Assembly (NCBI RefSeq): GCF_963169125.1
Contig: NC_084796.1
Span: forward strand, 212,043,948-212,107,947
DNA: 64,000 nt
Direction: 5' to 3'
DNA from: Humulus lupulus
Taxonomy: Eukaryota > Streptophyta > Magnoliopsida > Rosales > Cannabaceae
The notes beneath the pieces were generated by a model. The model made no database searches. It had not been told where the DNA came from and saw only the letters and a list, made by a program, of their open reading frames with translations. Positions within the stretch are counted from its first letter, which is position 1. The number at the start of each line of letters is the position of its first letter. A program made the position numbers and the translations under genes. Below, one piece after another: positions 11,518 to 23,640 of this stretch.

Positions 11518-13540
11518 TCTTGGGAATAGTGCCCTTAAAGCAATTATAGTTGACAAATGTTTTAAATGAAATAAATAATTAAATTGAGTTATTATATATA
11601 TAGACTATGCCTGATATTATGTTGATAATATTAAGTAAATATCATAAAATTCTAAAGTTTATCTATGTACTCTTAATCTCATATTTGTATGAGAGGATCA
11701 AGATTAAGATAATAAACATAAAACAATTCGCTGTAAAATAAAGTGATGGAATCTTTAGATTAATTACTGCTAGCATGATTTGCTAGTATTATGAATACAA
11801 GTAACTTAGATCCGGGTCACTAGTGTAGTAAGACACTTTAGTGAAGGTACTTTATATATAGTGATATATAGAACTGAACCAGATGTGATTTGTTAATACT
11901 TGCTTAAACACCATTTTCTAGTATTAATCAAACGCATGAAACGTTGATCATATACACGATGATCTTAATCCTGAGGTTGCTATGAACTCCTATATATGTC
12001 ATCTGATCCTTTGATTTATGCATTAAGGTTTGTCATAATGATCAGGCTAAGAACAATTGTTTTGAGGAATCAATGATATATATGGCTAGGGACATAGTTT
12101 AACAGATATAGAATCTATACCTTCTTATAGATTGAATAATGGTTCCCCATTGGCTTGAATTTTGGAATTGAAAAGGTTATGAGCACTCACGTCGCAAATT
12201 TGTTGTGACACAATCTTCACTAGTAAAGTCAATGGTACTCTAGGAATAAGATATGGCTAAAAGGGTAAAACAGTAATTTTATTCCCTTTTAATTATGAAC
12301 CATTAATAGAGGATTAACGTTGTATGTAATGATTATATCAATGAACAATTTATTACTTAAAAAAATAATCAGTAAATATATGTCCATAATTATCAAGAGT
12401 TCAATCTCATATTTATAGTGGAGTAATCATAAGATTAATAAATATGATTATTTTATCAAAGAGCATTAATTAATAATATAATATTTATTAGAGCTTGATA
12501 TTGTAGGTCCATAGGTGTAACGCCCTGGATAGCCAAGACCGTTACACTATGTGTTTATTAAGTGCCAGACTTGCTAATCAAGTCATTTAATTAAAATCGT
12601 GTTGCAGAAGCTACAAAGGATCTAGGGTTAAAAGCGTTTTGGTCTTGAAAGCTACACTTTTCATTAAGAGACATTATCTGGTTACACGGGATCCCAAAAA
12701 ACAAGTTTAAAGATCGTTTACAAAAGTTGTGAGACTCAGATACAATAACCAGCCATACTAAGGCAAAACAAGCAGTTAGGTTATCCCTGTCCTGTTCCAC
12801 TCCTCGATTGTGGTGATCGAACAGCTGGCTATGTACATTTCACCTTGGAGCTGTCCACCTCAGGCTTGGTCTAGCTTGCCCTTGCCTTTACCTGCACCAC
12901 GTAGCACCCGTGAGCCAAGGCCCAGCAAGAAAACACAATATCAACAGAGCATAAGCAATTATCAGGCAAGTCAATATCTCATGTTGCATCACATAGCCTC
13001 AGTCAAATAACCATTCAATATAGTCAAGTATTCCACATACTAGCATATCAACTCATAACATGCACAGTTTATAAACAATAGCCAGGGCTAGCGCTCACAT
13101 GCTGCTCCCTCTGTTATCCCAGTGTTCATGGCTCCCAGTGGCCGAATCACGCTCTGTGCGCTAATAGTAAGTACGACACTCTTAGGTCGCCTTTACATGT
13201 CCCATGGCGTAATACCAACATTGGCATGATACAATTCTCGGGAGCACTTAGTCCCATCACAAACATATAACCGGGTGCAGTTCTCTTACCTTTCAATTCA
13301 CAAGCTTTGATCCCTTGACTCCTTGAGCACGATCCCCTTCGAGCCCCTGAGCCCCAGCGCTCACCTAAACACAATCATAGCCAAGGTCATCATCAACCCT
13401 CAAGTTCAAAACCTAGCCCCGGGGCCAATCCCGAGCCCCCCGGGATGTCCTAGTTCCACCAAACAAGGTGGTGGAACCAAACCCCAAACCTTAGGTAAAA
13501 AACCCTTGCAAATAACCCTAAAATCCCCTTCAGAAGGAAG

Positions 13541-13656
13541 GGTAGCGCTACAGTGCTCTTGGGAGAGCACTATAGCGCTACAGACAGAATCCAAATTCCC
13601 CTCAGCATTATGGCCTAGCGCTACAGCGCCCAAAGGCTAGCGCTATAGCGCTAGTC
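13541..13656. repeat. Cluster of AGCGCTATAGCGCT palindromes in family B LTR
   Basis: Copies or near-copies of TAGCGCTA(C/T)AGCGCTA lie at about 13543-13558, 13567-13582, 13615-13629 and 13636-13653. The same cluster occurs in the family B solo LTR at 55328-55410 plus 57299-57330. These self-complementary words stand out against an otherwise unstructured LTR. Confidence 0.8.
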
Positions 13657-14000
13657 ACAGACAGCTCAGCACCAAAATTTCACTTCTGCGATTTTCTCGA
13701 GCCAACCTCAACCAAACCTCTTCCAACTCTTACCCAAAATTAAAAACAACTTCATGAACACACTCCACTCATCCCAAGCACCTCAAACATCTAAAACCCA
13801 AGCACATACAACCACAAACTCAGAATTCACCATAGTCACCTCTAAACTCTAAAACCCAACAAAAACCAGCTGAACATCAGAGTTAGAGCTTAGAATTCAT
13901 ACCTTTGATAGGATTTCGCCCACAAGCTATCCCTAGGCTTCCTTGGCTTGCTACTCCTCAGCCTTAAGCCTGAATTCCCCAAAGTTCCATTCAACTCAAC

Positions 14001-14300
14001 TTAAATACCACAACTCAAAAACCAGAAACAGAAATGGATGAACTCTAGTAGCTTACCTCAAGTGTTAATGAAACCCTGCTAAACCTCTGCCAATTCCTTA
14101 GTCTTAGGTCAAGATCCTTGATGTCTAGTTACCCCAGCTCTCCTCTGAGCTTTACTCCAAAAAGTCCTCAAGAAACAGATGAAGAAAGCCTGAACCGACT
14201 TAGAGAAACTCTCTCTGTTTTTCCCTCTTTCTTTTCCCTTCATTTTCCTTCTTTTTCAGACTTCTTTGATATTCTACAAATTCCACTAACATAAAGCCTT
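14001..14300 (-). other. Family B LTR, pyrimidine-rich part
   Basis: This part of the solo LTR contains CTCTCTCTGTTTTTCCCTC (14211-14229) and matches 57880-57910 of the other family B LTR. ORFs across this LTR are incidental. Confidence 0.5.
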
Positions 14301-15998
14301 AGTATAATCTAACTTCTGTAAATAAAATGACCATTATACCCTCCCTATTAATTCTAACCCCTTTAGTCCACTTAAGGGTATCTTAGTCATTTTACCCAAT
14401 TCCCGCTAATTCCTCAAGTGTCTCTATTATTCCCCGCTTAATTCCCGATACCTAATTAATTACCAATGGTATCCCTCAATGTCAAAATAGACCCCAATAT
14501 ATCCGCCAGACTCCCATTTATACCCCTAAGCTCACCCCGAGCCGGGTATAAATCCCCGCTATGACTTTTCCGCTACTTTGCCCACTAGGATCGTCTCGAG
14601 TCACAGATCACAGATATATCCACATAATAATGTAGTCTCGACAATTATCGCATATATCAAAGCAGTTATGCCCATAATGGCCAAAATTACAATTATGCCC
14701 TTCTATCCTAATCAAGGCCTACATGCATACTAACACACATAGTCATGCATCTCAAATACTCAAGTAATCATATAACATGTTTTAAATCATAACCATGCAT
14801 CTAAATAATTAAAACCACACATAATTCCCATTATGCCCTCCAGGCACACTAATCAAGGTCCTTAAGCCTTATTAGCGAATTTGGGTCGTTACAATAGGTC
14901 CTCAGGGTGACTCTATCAACACCATATCAAGGTAAGAGTTGATACAAGGGTAAAACTGTAATTTGGAAATTTGAGAAAAAATTTATTCTTCAGGTGAAGC
15001 ATGTAATTATATGATAATTGAAATTAAATAATTAATTTGGAATTAATTATTAAATTTTTGAAAATATGTTTATTAATTTAAATATATAATTTCAAAAATC
15101 ATATATATAAATAAATACATATTTGAAATGAATTATATTATTTGAGTGGGAGAAAATAAAGCTGGTAAGTCAAAAAAATAGTTTTTGATTTATTGAATTT
15201 TAAAAGATGATAATAATGATAATCAATTTGAATTTAAAATTTAAAATTTGAAATATGGTTGTCATCTTTGCCTTAAAAAGATAAACACCTTATTTTATGG
15301 AAGGTTGATTTTAGTTAAATAAATAAATAAAAGTAAAATGCAATTTCCTTGAAAAAGGAAGATAGGAGTTCACACATGACACAGTCCAAGGACTGTGCCA
15401 TGCGTGTACCACTATACTAATAGTGTATCGGTGTTGTTGTTATTTTTATTTATTTTATTAATAAATAATTTGAAAATAAATATTTTCAAATTTGGTAAGT
15501 TAGATATTTACCTAAATCATTTTTTATCATCATTATGATAGTATTTTTATATTACTATTATTCTTAGGAATGATAAAGTAATATAATAATCTCTCTATAT
15601 ATGATATTGAATAATAAGAAGAAGAGACAATACAATACAAGTGTCATACACAAGTTAGAAAGAATTCAGAATAGTTTTAAGAATTTTAGTGAGACAAAAG
15701 ATTATCTTCATCTTCTTTATTCTAACCTTTCTCAGACCATAATCCAAGTTCTCATGTGTTGAGAAATACTTTTTATTCCTAAATTATGAATCCATGTTCT
15801 CTATGTGCCCACACACATCTTGAGGTGTAGAGAACACTCCAAACGATCGTGGTTTTAGTACTCAAAGCGTTGGATAGGAAGATCAATATATATACGAAAA
15901 AACTCAATGACACTTGATAGGCTTCAAGAGGTAAATACTTATGTTCTTGGTATTTATGTATATGTTTATGTGATATATATAAATATATTGTATATTTA

Positions 15999-17917
15999 TG
16001 TAATGACCCAACTACTCTAGACTTTGGACCATTAATGAAAACTACACATAGACCCTAATCCTTAATAGAACTTACAAGTGAAAAGATCATAACTTTATTA
16101 AAACTTGTAAAAACAAATGTTAAACTTACATAAAATCTCAAGTAGGATATGGGATCCCATTTCTTTAAAGAGGAAAAAAAAACATAACTTAATTAAAAAG
16201 AGATTACATAAACAAGTGCAGAAAAATACACATAAAACCATAATAAAGACTTCATCCTCAAATCGAAACTCTCGGCTCTTTGAATCCATTCCGCCTCAAT
16301 ACACATTCCCCAAGCTTCCAAGAACCTTTCCTGCCACTATAGCTATTTTCCTGCACATATAAACATAAAAGGAATGAGCTTAATGCCCAGCAAGGAAAAT
16401 CTAACATATAACCATATACATAAAATTCATAATGTAACATAAAACATATCATAACACTTATGTCACATACATACTATAATGGTAATTATTACTTGGGGTC
16501 CCATAAACTAAACAAGTCATATGCCCATTAGATTAGTGGGGCTTGCTAGCTAAGCAAGTCATATGCCCATAATCTATTTGGGGCTTGTTAGTTGTATAGG
16601 TCATATGCCCAAGTCTACAAACATATTTAACATAGCATATTACATAACATAAAATCATAAGATAACATATAAAATCATATAACACATAAATCCTATCCTA
16701 TTTTACTTACCAAAATAACCGGGATATGAGAACTGATTTGGGACCTTGGAACACTCCTTAAAACCATTTATAATAAGGTGATTATATTGAAGAAGAGGGA
16801 TGAAAGTGATGAAGGAACCATACTATCAAAATATACTTACCAAAAACCTTGTGCTCAAGAACTTAGATTTCCTAACCAAGAATAAGAATAAGGTTAGAAT
16901 ACTGAGTAGAAGACTATGAGAACTTTAAAGAAAATAATACAGAAATGGACTAGAGTTTTGGGATACCTTGAGTACTTCTATGATCAATCTAAACCTTGAA
17001 CCAAAATGTGTAAAGAACCTTACTTCCCAAGTGTTTGGTAAGCTTATAGTGATCAAGCTTATAATTCCCAACCCAAGTGTTTACACTCTCACACTAACCT
17101 AGCAACTTGCAGCCTCTGAACTTAGAGAAATAGATGAATAAATGGCTGGCACTAGGTCCTATTTATAGAGTTTAGGAATGAAAAGATCTTCATTTAACTT
17201 GAATAAAAATAATGGCTTTTTAAGTGAAAATAATTTGAATTATCGTTCAGCAGAGGCTGAAGACTCGTTCAGAAAGATGGTGGACTTATCAAGAGGTTAA
17301 GGATTTAAATGAGAATGTTTTTGAAAACTTTCAAAAACACACTGAAGGAGGCGATATATCGCCCCCTATAGGCGATATATCGCCTGGGCCAGTATTCCTG
17401 AGGCAATTGTGCAACGTTTCGTGTTTTTCGTATCTTTGTACTGCGATATATCGCCCCCTATAGCTGCGATATATCGGCATACGCTGAATATTTAAACACG
17501 AAATTACACATTTTTAGCTTAATTTGAATTGAGTAAACATCCTTGACTAAGCCCTCTAACGTTTTCAAAGTTGCTGACTGACCTTAGGGTATTCAAATTT
17601 TAACCTTAATAAATTTATTCCTCAAAATACTTAATAATTATTAAATATACACATGACATGTGCTATTATCTTATTGGGTCTTATCTAAACCTTATAATAT
17701 AATAAATATTATCCTTAATATCAGTCATATTAATCAAACCTTAGGTTAAAATTAATATTCTTAAACTATAGGTTAAACTTAGAAAATCTACAAGTATTAC
17801 TATGAGTGTCCAAATCAATCCCGTTCTGAACCAAAAATCCACAGTTATAAAAATAATACTACTATTACTATTATACTACTATCTAACTTAGCTAAGTAAA
17901 GTTCTTTGGATTCTACA
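15999..17917 (-). mobile_element. Solo LTR, family A, minus strand, TSD ATTTA
   Basis: On the plus strand it runs from TGTAATGACCCAACTACTC to TTTGGATTCTACA. The flanks are ATTTA at 15994-15998 and at 17918-17922, a perfect 5-base duplication. It is the reverse complement of the family A copies at 43740-45692 and 55413-57298. No internal coding region is present, so it is a solo LTR. On its sense strand a TATA box (CTCTATAAATAGG) lies near 17155-17168. The parent superfamily is not shown by the LTR alone. Confidence 0.92.
17350..17476. repeat. GGCGATATATCGCC palindromes in family A LTR
   Basis: Perfect or near-perfect palindromes GGCGATATATCGCC lie at 17350-17363, 17371-17384, 17442-17455 and (partial) 17465-17477. 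The family A copy at 55413-57298 has the same cluster at 55851-55954. The third copy, at 43740-45692, lacks it. Confidence 0.85.
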
Positions 17918-18080
17918 ATTTATATATATGTTGCATGGTTAATAATATTGTCTGTTAATATTTTTGTCTTAATTTTTCTTGATCATATAAACTGTTTATA
18001 TGAGAGATGGAAAATATTATTGTTGTATACAATGGGCCCACCACGCCTATTCCCCTGCATACTGTGACTGTTTTCCAACA

Positions 18081-20150
18081 TAGATAATAACTCAGGTCGG
18101 GCGGAGTAGGGGGCTGCAGTTGGCACCTCCGGCCAAGGTAACAATGATAATGATATTAACTGAGTTGATTCTAGCTATATGTTAGTTTGCCATGACCCAA
18201 GCAAGGTTGTGACTAGACATCATGAGGACCCAGATAAGGACGCAAATCTTGAGTAATGTGTCTACCTCCTAGTCCCTCACCACGATTTTAGCCTTTGACC
18301 ATAGTTATAGATAACACTTTGCACATTAGGCCTACATTTTTTTAGCAATATGGGATGGACATTCGATCTGCGTAACCTCTAGATTGAGGCAAATTTTTCC
18401 CAGTTACTAGGCCGCCTGAGTATGATCCGAGTTCGGATGAAGAGCTCAGGTCAGAAAGGGTACCTGACGTAGTTTTGCAAGAGTCACCTCCACATCCCGT
18501 TATTCAAGAGTTTGAGGTTCCCCAAGTAGCTAGCTCGACCTCCAATCCAAAAGTTCTTATGATAGTTTCCTCCTTGAGTTCAGAGGGTAGGACTCTTCTT
18601 TTTTTACTTGTTTTTTTTTGTTTGATTAGAATTTATCTAACCCTCTTTTGATCATTTTGCAGAGAATGACATGGACCTCACTAATGCCCTAACCAGTTCT
18701 GGTCCCGCCGTCAAGAGGTTGCGGGTCTTGAAGAAGGCCACCTCTGTGACTGGAGCCTCCATGGGAACTTAGGCCAAGGTCAAGGAGACCACGTCCTCCC
18801 AACCGCGAGCTACTGCAGTAATGAATAAGGATTCTCCTCCCCCAACTCCCCCTGTCGCCATCCCACCTCCTCACATTGAGGTTGGAAAGTTTCCCGACCA
18901 CCTCTGAGCTCCATTCTAGGGCCCTAACCAGCCATGTGGTCGCACACTTCAATCATCTCTCCGTCAAGGAGATGGAAGCGATTGAAGGAGAGGCTGCCTC
19001 ATCCGTTCTGAACTTTTCCTTGTGGATGTGTCTGACAGTAAGTTTGTCTATTGCTTTTTCAGAGCTTTATTCCATAGTTTCTGTGGTCTAACTCTATGTT
19101 TCAGTGCAGTCATGTTTTGCCCATATTCGAGCTGGAGAATGGATCTGATCTTCCCTCAACGCTGTAGAGCAATCTGCGAAGGAGTTGGAAAAGGGAAAAT
19201 ACTGGTGCCGGCAGATCAAGGATGCCACTTCTAGAGAGTTGGAGCATGCCTGTGAAAAACTCCAGTAGTTCGAGGCTCAACCCTTGTGTGATCATAAGCC
19301 ATGAGAATATTTAGCAACTTGAGGTAGACCTTGAGACCTCCCATAACAATAAGAAGATTGTCAAGGCGTAGGCCCTGGAGGTGATCCAGAGTCGCGACCA
19401 ACTTTAGGGAAGCATCAAGGAGCTCTAACTAAAGGTCAAGGAAGATGACATACAACTCGCAGAATCCATGGAGAAGATGTTTTATAAGGTATGGTGCTTC
19501 AATCAGGAGGGTGACTTTTCCTACTTGGATGATGAGTCGTGGAGGCGGTATCGTACCAAATTCCAAGATCAGCTAGCAGAGGAGCCAACCAATATGGTGG
19601 ACACGACCTCAGAAGCTGACGGAGAGAATAGGGAGGAAGATATTTCTTCTCATGAGTAGTTTGTTGGAGCTTAGGGTTGAGGACCTCGTCCATTTTTATA
19701 TTTTATATGTTTTTTTTTGGATATCTTTTTTTCACTTGTAATTAGGCCTTATACGTTGAGACAATTTTCCTAAAAGTTACTATTCGAGATTATTTATCCT
19801 CACTTTAAATTTACTTAACCATAATCTTTATTCATTTCCCTTTTATTTATTATTAGTGTGCTTTTAAACCTTTTAAGTTCTTATAAGCATGCATAGTTAT
19901 AGGGGCTGCTTTAGATCGAGGCATATGCTTGATAGCTGACCAATTATTCTTTAGGTCACAGACGTGGTTATATTCAGGGTTTTAATTACCTAGTTCCATA
20001 CCTGTTAGTGTTTAGGCCTCATACCTGGTTTAGTCCGAGGTTTTTCCTTTGTTTTGAATTTTCGTAACTTAGCTAATATTCATAATTGTTTTGAAAACTT
20101 AGGCTTTATAATGTCGCAAAATTTCCAAATTTCCAAATTCTTAGTTGGAG
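18081..20150 (+). pseudogene. Broken spliced coiled-coil ORF of a retroelement
   Basis: Plus-strand exon-like pieces are separated by apparent introns. One runs about 18404-18586 (acidic, ...EYDPSSDEELRSERVPD...) and ends at a GT after SSEG. A second starts after TTTGCAG at 18661 and ends near 19037. A third follows a CAG at about 19107. The last ends at the stop at 19657-19659 with ...QDQLAEEP...EEDISSHE. The final part is Glu/Lys-rich with coiled-coil character (ELEKGKYWCRQIKDATSRELEHACEKL). Several in-frame stops break it. Proteins like this accompany Tat-type gypsy elements in many plants, and I infer a remnant of such an element. No catalytic domain is visible, and 19660-20150 is untranslated AT-rich sequence. 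Confidence 0.55.
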
Positions 20151-20806
20151 TGTTTCCCTAAAATATCTACATGATGACGTGGCATGTTTAAGAGGCACAT
20201 GGACAACACATGACTGGTAAATGATGAAGACCTGGTCGACCAACGACCATGATATCAAGAGGAAATTAAAGTTGCTCGATAGACACAAGGAATTTGTTGA
20301 GCAGCAGGAAAAGAAGATGTGCGGACACATACAACCAAATCTGCTTGTAGGACCAAGACAAACGCTCGGGGACGATTATGAGTTAGATATTCCCAAGATA
20401 TTTGATTATTTTTATATGTAAATGTCATTAGTTCCGTTACTATTTGGTTATGCTCGTAACACAAGTTAAGGACGGCCCATAGGCCCATATGTACATCCAT
20501 GAGCCTATAAATAGGACTCGTATGATTCATTTATTTAATGCACAATATTTTGTATTTAGAGAGAACAAGTTCTTTTATACACGATCTCTGTATTCAACTT
20601 CGGAGCTTGTAAAACTTAGTTAGCCCTTGTTCGCTGATCGCAAGTTTTAGAGTCTATATCAATAAAAACACTAAGCGGACGTAGGTTATTACCAATCTTT
20701 GGGGCCAAACCACTATAAGACCATTGTGTCGTATTAATTCTTGTATTTAATTCTATAATTCTTATAATTATTTAAGACTTCGTGTCATTGACTAAATTGA
20801 GGGTCA
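20151..20806 (+). repeat. gypsy-1 5' LTR
   Basis: I place the LTR from TGTTTCCCTAAAATATC to TTGAGGGTCA, just before the primer-binding site. It contains a good TATA box (CCTATAAATAGG, 20504-20515) and, about 90 bases further, an R/U5-like stretch with AATAAAAAC (20662). The left end is the less certain boundary, because the 3' LTR is outside the window and cannot be compared. Confidence 0.6.
20504..20515 (+). promoter_or_regulatory. TATA box of gypsy-1 LTR
   Basis: CCTATAAATAGG is a strong plant TATA match at a position suited to transcription starting about 30 bases downstream, inside the LTR. Confidence 0.65.
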
Positions 20807-20810
20807 ATAT

Positions 20811-20834
20811 TTTGGTGCTTTCATTGAGAGCTGA
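20811..20834 (+). other. gypsy-1 primer-binding site region
   Basis: TTTGGTGCTTTCATTGAGAG follows the LTR end by four bases and includes the TGG complementary to a tRNA CCA tail. Which tRNA primes it is not settled by eye. Confidence 0.6.
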
Positions 20835-20856
20835 CCTCAAGAACTTCAAGATAACA

Positions 20857-21195
20857 ATGGTGAAGAACTCCAGGAGAGTGGGTCAAGTTGAACAGTCATC
20901 AGGAAATGTGCCAAGTCCACCTCCTTCACCAGGTGTAGCAGAGGACGAGCCACAGGTGGTATTGGAAGAGGAGGAGATGGACACTGAAACCTTGCGAACA
21001 ACATTGGGAGTGTTGTAAGATGAGTTAGCTACCCAAAAAGCTAACTAAGAGAACGTGGTTGAAACTATGGTAATGCAACAGATGGAGATCGACCGACAAC
21101 GCCGAGAGATGAACGAACGACAGGCGAACATGGATCGTCGGCAAAGAGACGCTATAATATCTTTAGAGGCAGCCGTCGAGTTAGCTCGAGGATAG
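20857..21195 (+). pseudogene. gypsy-1 gag N-terminal remnant
   Basis: The first ATG after the primer site is at 20857 (MVKNSRRVGQVEQSSGN...). An acidic, proline-rich stretch (PSPPPSPGVAEDEPQVVLEEEEMD) follows, then a stop at 21016-21018. The same frame continues past that stop and another near 21045 with QQMEIDRQRREMNERQANMD, a charged helix likely to form a coiled coil, to a further stop near 21195. The core of gag is largely unreadable. This should have been the structural protein that packages the element RNA. Confidence 0.6.
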
Positions 21196-22699
21196 CCCCT
21201 GCTCCACCTACACCAACCTCTCAACCATATCTACCACCAAATCCCCACCCTCCTCAAAATCTACAATCAGATCACCCCCATTGTCCTCCAAATCCAGAAG
21301 ACCCAAGGAGTCCACAGCGATCGGAACAACATCCATCTGCTCAGCAGAAAAGGCAGACCCAAGAATCCTAATAGAAATAACGAGTAGTAACCACCCTCTC
21401 GTGTTAGTCGAGGTAATACACAGCAACACAGAAAAAATAGGGACTAATTATGAGCTGAGGTTCACTAATTACACATCATTGGTTGACAGCAGAGCAGAAG
21501 TGTATCAGGCCAGCCATACCACAATCCCTTTTAGGCGACCAGCCTCAATCTGAAAGGACATATCCAAGAGGGACACAACCAAGTTCCGTCATTTTCACAA
21601 CGACTATGGCCATGATACCAACAAATGTAACCAACTAAAAGATGAAATCGAGTTCCTTATACAACAGGGACATCTGAGACGATATGTACGAGCAAGGGGA
21701 AATTCTTAACAAGGGGCTGACGAAGGCAATGAGTAGGCATCTGAATGCCAACGCTCGCTTACTCTGCAGCCAGCTCCGGTCGCTAGTACTTTGCTAACTA
21801 TCTACAAGGGACCGAATATATCTGGTGGTAGTTGTAAGGGAAGAGAGAGAACTTCCAGAACCCTACGTCACGATCAGGACATAGAGATGCTAAACGTCGT
21901 GGAGGGAACTCCCAAAAAAGCTTGAATAGGGGAAGTGTTAATAACTTTCTCTGAGCTGAACACACAACATGCCCGATTCCCCCATTCAAATGCTTTAGTC
22001 GTGGATGTACAAATTGCCAACATGATTGTGAAATGAATATTGGTAGATACTAGGAGCTCAGTCAACATTCTATTCAACTCTTCACTGGAATGAATGAAAT
22101 TATCAGTGCAAGATTTGAAACCATGCAACTAGACCATCTACGACTTCTTTGGTGAGGGTTTAGCACTGACAGGATCGATTAGACTTCCTATCATGGTAGG
22201 AACAACACCCGCGAATAGGACATTACTCACTACTTTTATAGTAGTTTATTGTCCATCCACATATCACGTCGTGATTGGAAGACCCATCCTTATAGATCTG
22301 CGAGTAGTAACTTCAGTCTGACATCTGGCCATGAAGTTTCCAACCAATGCAGGAGTTGGGCGCGTGTTGGGAAATCAACGAGAGGCCAAATAATGTTACA
22401 ACTCCTCGATTACAAAGGCAGGAAGGGGCGGATTGGGGAGCGGAACAGAATAAAGGATTCTAGTGGTAAATGAGTCACAAGCCCAATCAAATGAACAAGT
22501 CACCAAATAGGGTGTTGCCCAAAGTGAGGATAAGGGCTTAGATCCTCCCTTCGGAAATTTTGAGGAAAGCATTAGACCCATGGAAGACCTCGAGGAGGTC
22601 AAACTAGAAGAAAAAGATCCGACCAGAGTTGTGAAAGTCGGTAAAATCTTAGAGAAAACAATCAAAATAAAGTTGGTGGAGATTTTTAGGAAGAACCAG
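21196..22699 (+). pseudogene. gypsy-1 gag C-terminus and aspartic protease remnant
   Basis: Bases 21196-21790 are proline-rich and broken. A Cys/His-poor stretch near 21560-21720 (FHNDYGHDTNKCNQLKDEIEFLIQQGHLRRYVR) is the usual gag tail of Tat elements, where it precedes protease. Protease is seen at 21930-22330, where the catalytic box reads VDTRSSVNILF (codon for D at 22046). The expected motif is DTG/DTA, so the glycine is replaced by arginine and the enzyme would be inactive. Later motifs resembling ...YHVVIGRPIL (about 22255-22285) fit the protease C-terminus. Stops and frameshifts are frequent. Confidence 0.65.
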
Positions 22700-23640
22700 G
22701 AGTTCTTTTCCTAGTCGCATAAAGACATGGTTGGGATAGACCCAACAATTATCAGCCATGTCCTGAACATAGACAAAATCCACCCACCAGTACAACAAAA
22801 AAGAAGGCTGCTCGAGAAAGACAGGTCTAAAGCCCTAAAGGAAGAAGTCGAGAAGTTGAAGACAAATGGATTCATTGGGGTAGCGTTTTATCCATCTTAA
22901 GTCTCAAATCCCATACTAGTCCCTAAACCGAATGGTAAGTGGAGGATGTGCACATATTTCACAGACCATAAGAAAACTTGCCCAAACGACTATTTCCTGC
23001 TTCCAAGAATCGACCAGCTGGTCGATGCTACATGAGGACATGAAATTTTTTCGTTCATGGATGTATACTCTGGCTATAATCAAATTAGCATGCATCCACC
23101 TGATGAAGAACACACTGGCTTTTGAACATATACGAGACTTTACTGCTACAAAGTAATGCCCTTCGGTTTGAAAAACACTAGTGCGACTTACCAACGACTA
23201 GTAAACCATATGTTCAGAGAATACATTGGCAATAATATGGAGGTTTACGTCGATGATATACTGGTTAAGTTGAGAAGAGATGGTGAACACATGAAGGACC
23301 TACAGGAATGCTTCAACATCTTGAACAAATATCATATGAAGCTTAATCTTCTCAAGTGTTCTTTTGGAGTTGGATCAGGAAATTTTTTGGGATTCATCGT
23401 AAACTCGCGAGGAATCAAAGAAAATCCCAAAAATATTTGAGCACTGATTGAGACCCAGTCACCAGCCAAACTTAAAGATGTACAAAGCCTGACAAGGAGA
23501 ATCGCAACTCTAAGTAGATTCTTATATAAGTGAACGGAAAAGTGCGTCCCATTTTTTAATCTACTTAGAGGAAACAAAAAGTTCCAGTTGACAGAATGGT
23601 ACAAACAAGCTTTTTAGGAGCTTAAGGCCCATATGTCGCG
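22700..23640 (+). pseudogene. gypsy-1 reverse transcriptase
   Basis: RT would copy the element RNA into DNA. Readable blocks are KRRLLEKDRSKALKEEVEKL (about 22802), ...NPILVPKPNGKWRMC (22905), FSFMDVYSGYNQISMHP (23050), MPFGLKNTSATYQRLVNHMF (23156) and VYVDDILVK with the YVDD catalytic pair (about 23245-23268). The primer-grip and thumb region follows (KLNLLKCSFGV...FLGFIVNSRGI). A normal DL(R/N) box holds the first catalytic Asp, here FMDVYSGYNQ. Stops at about 22900 and 23030, a frame change near 23120 and a stop at 23440 break it. The spelling is closest to Tat-lineage RTs. Confidence 0.85.

Larger units (their letters stand above)
12516..14893 (-). mobile_element. Solo LTR, family B (gypsy-type), TSD ATAGG
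   Basis: The element runs from TGTAACGCCCTGGATAGCC to TTTGGGTCGTTACA, with TG...CA ends and a perfect 5-base duplication ATAGG (12511-12515 and 14894-14898). It has no internal region, so it is a solo LTR left by recombination between two LTRs. It is related to the solo LTR at 54258-58551. Ends of the form TGTAA(C/T)GCCC also resemble those of the gypsy-2 LTR, which suggests a chromovirus source. Orientation is taken from that comparison. It carries the GCGCTATAGCGC block described separately. Confidence 0.9.
11518..18080 (+). repeat. copia-1 3' LTR, split by two solo LTRs
   Basis: The LTR begins TCTTGGGAATAGTGCCC after the polypurine tract and ends TTTTCCAACA. Its three pieces, 11518-12515, 14899-15998 and 17923-18080, together make about 2.25 kb. 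They follow the same order as the copia-2 5' LTR (27318-29393), for example GGTCCATAGGTCC at the first break and the GAGGTAAAT...TATACAATG tail. The breaks are filled by the solo LTRs at 12516-14893 and 15999-17917. A TSD cannot be checked because the 5' end is lost. Confidence 0.85.

Noticed and set aside
13323..13640. 105-codon ORF as a possible gene
   Set aside because: It lies wholly within the family B solo LTR with its TSD, and the frame is not preserved in the other copy at 55130-57330.
18689..18952. Minus-strand 87-codon ORF
   Set aside because: It is antisense to the exon-like coiled-coil sequence on the plus strand and its Ser/Gly-rich content is the complement of that.
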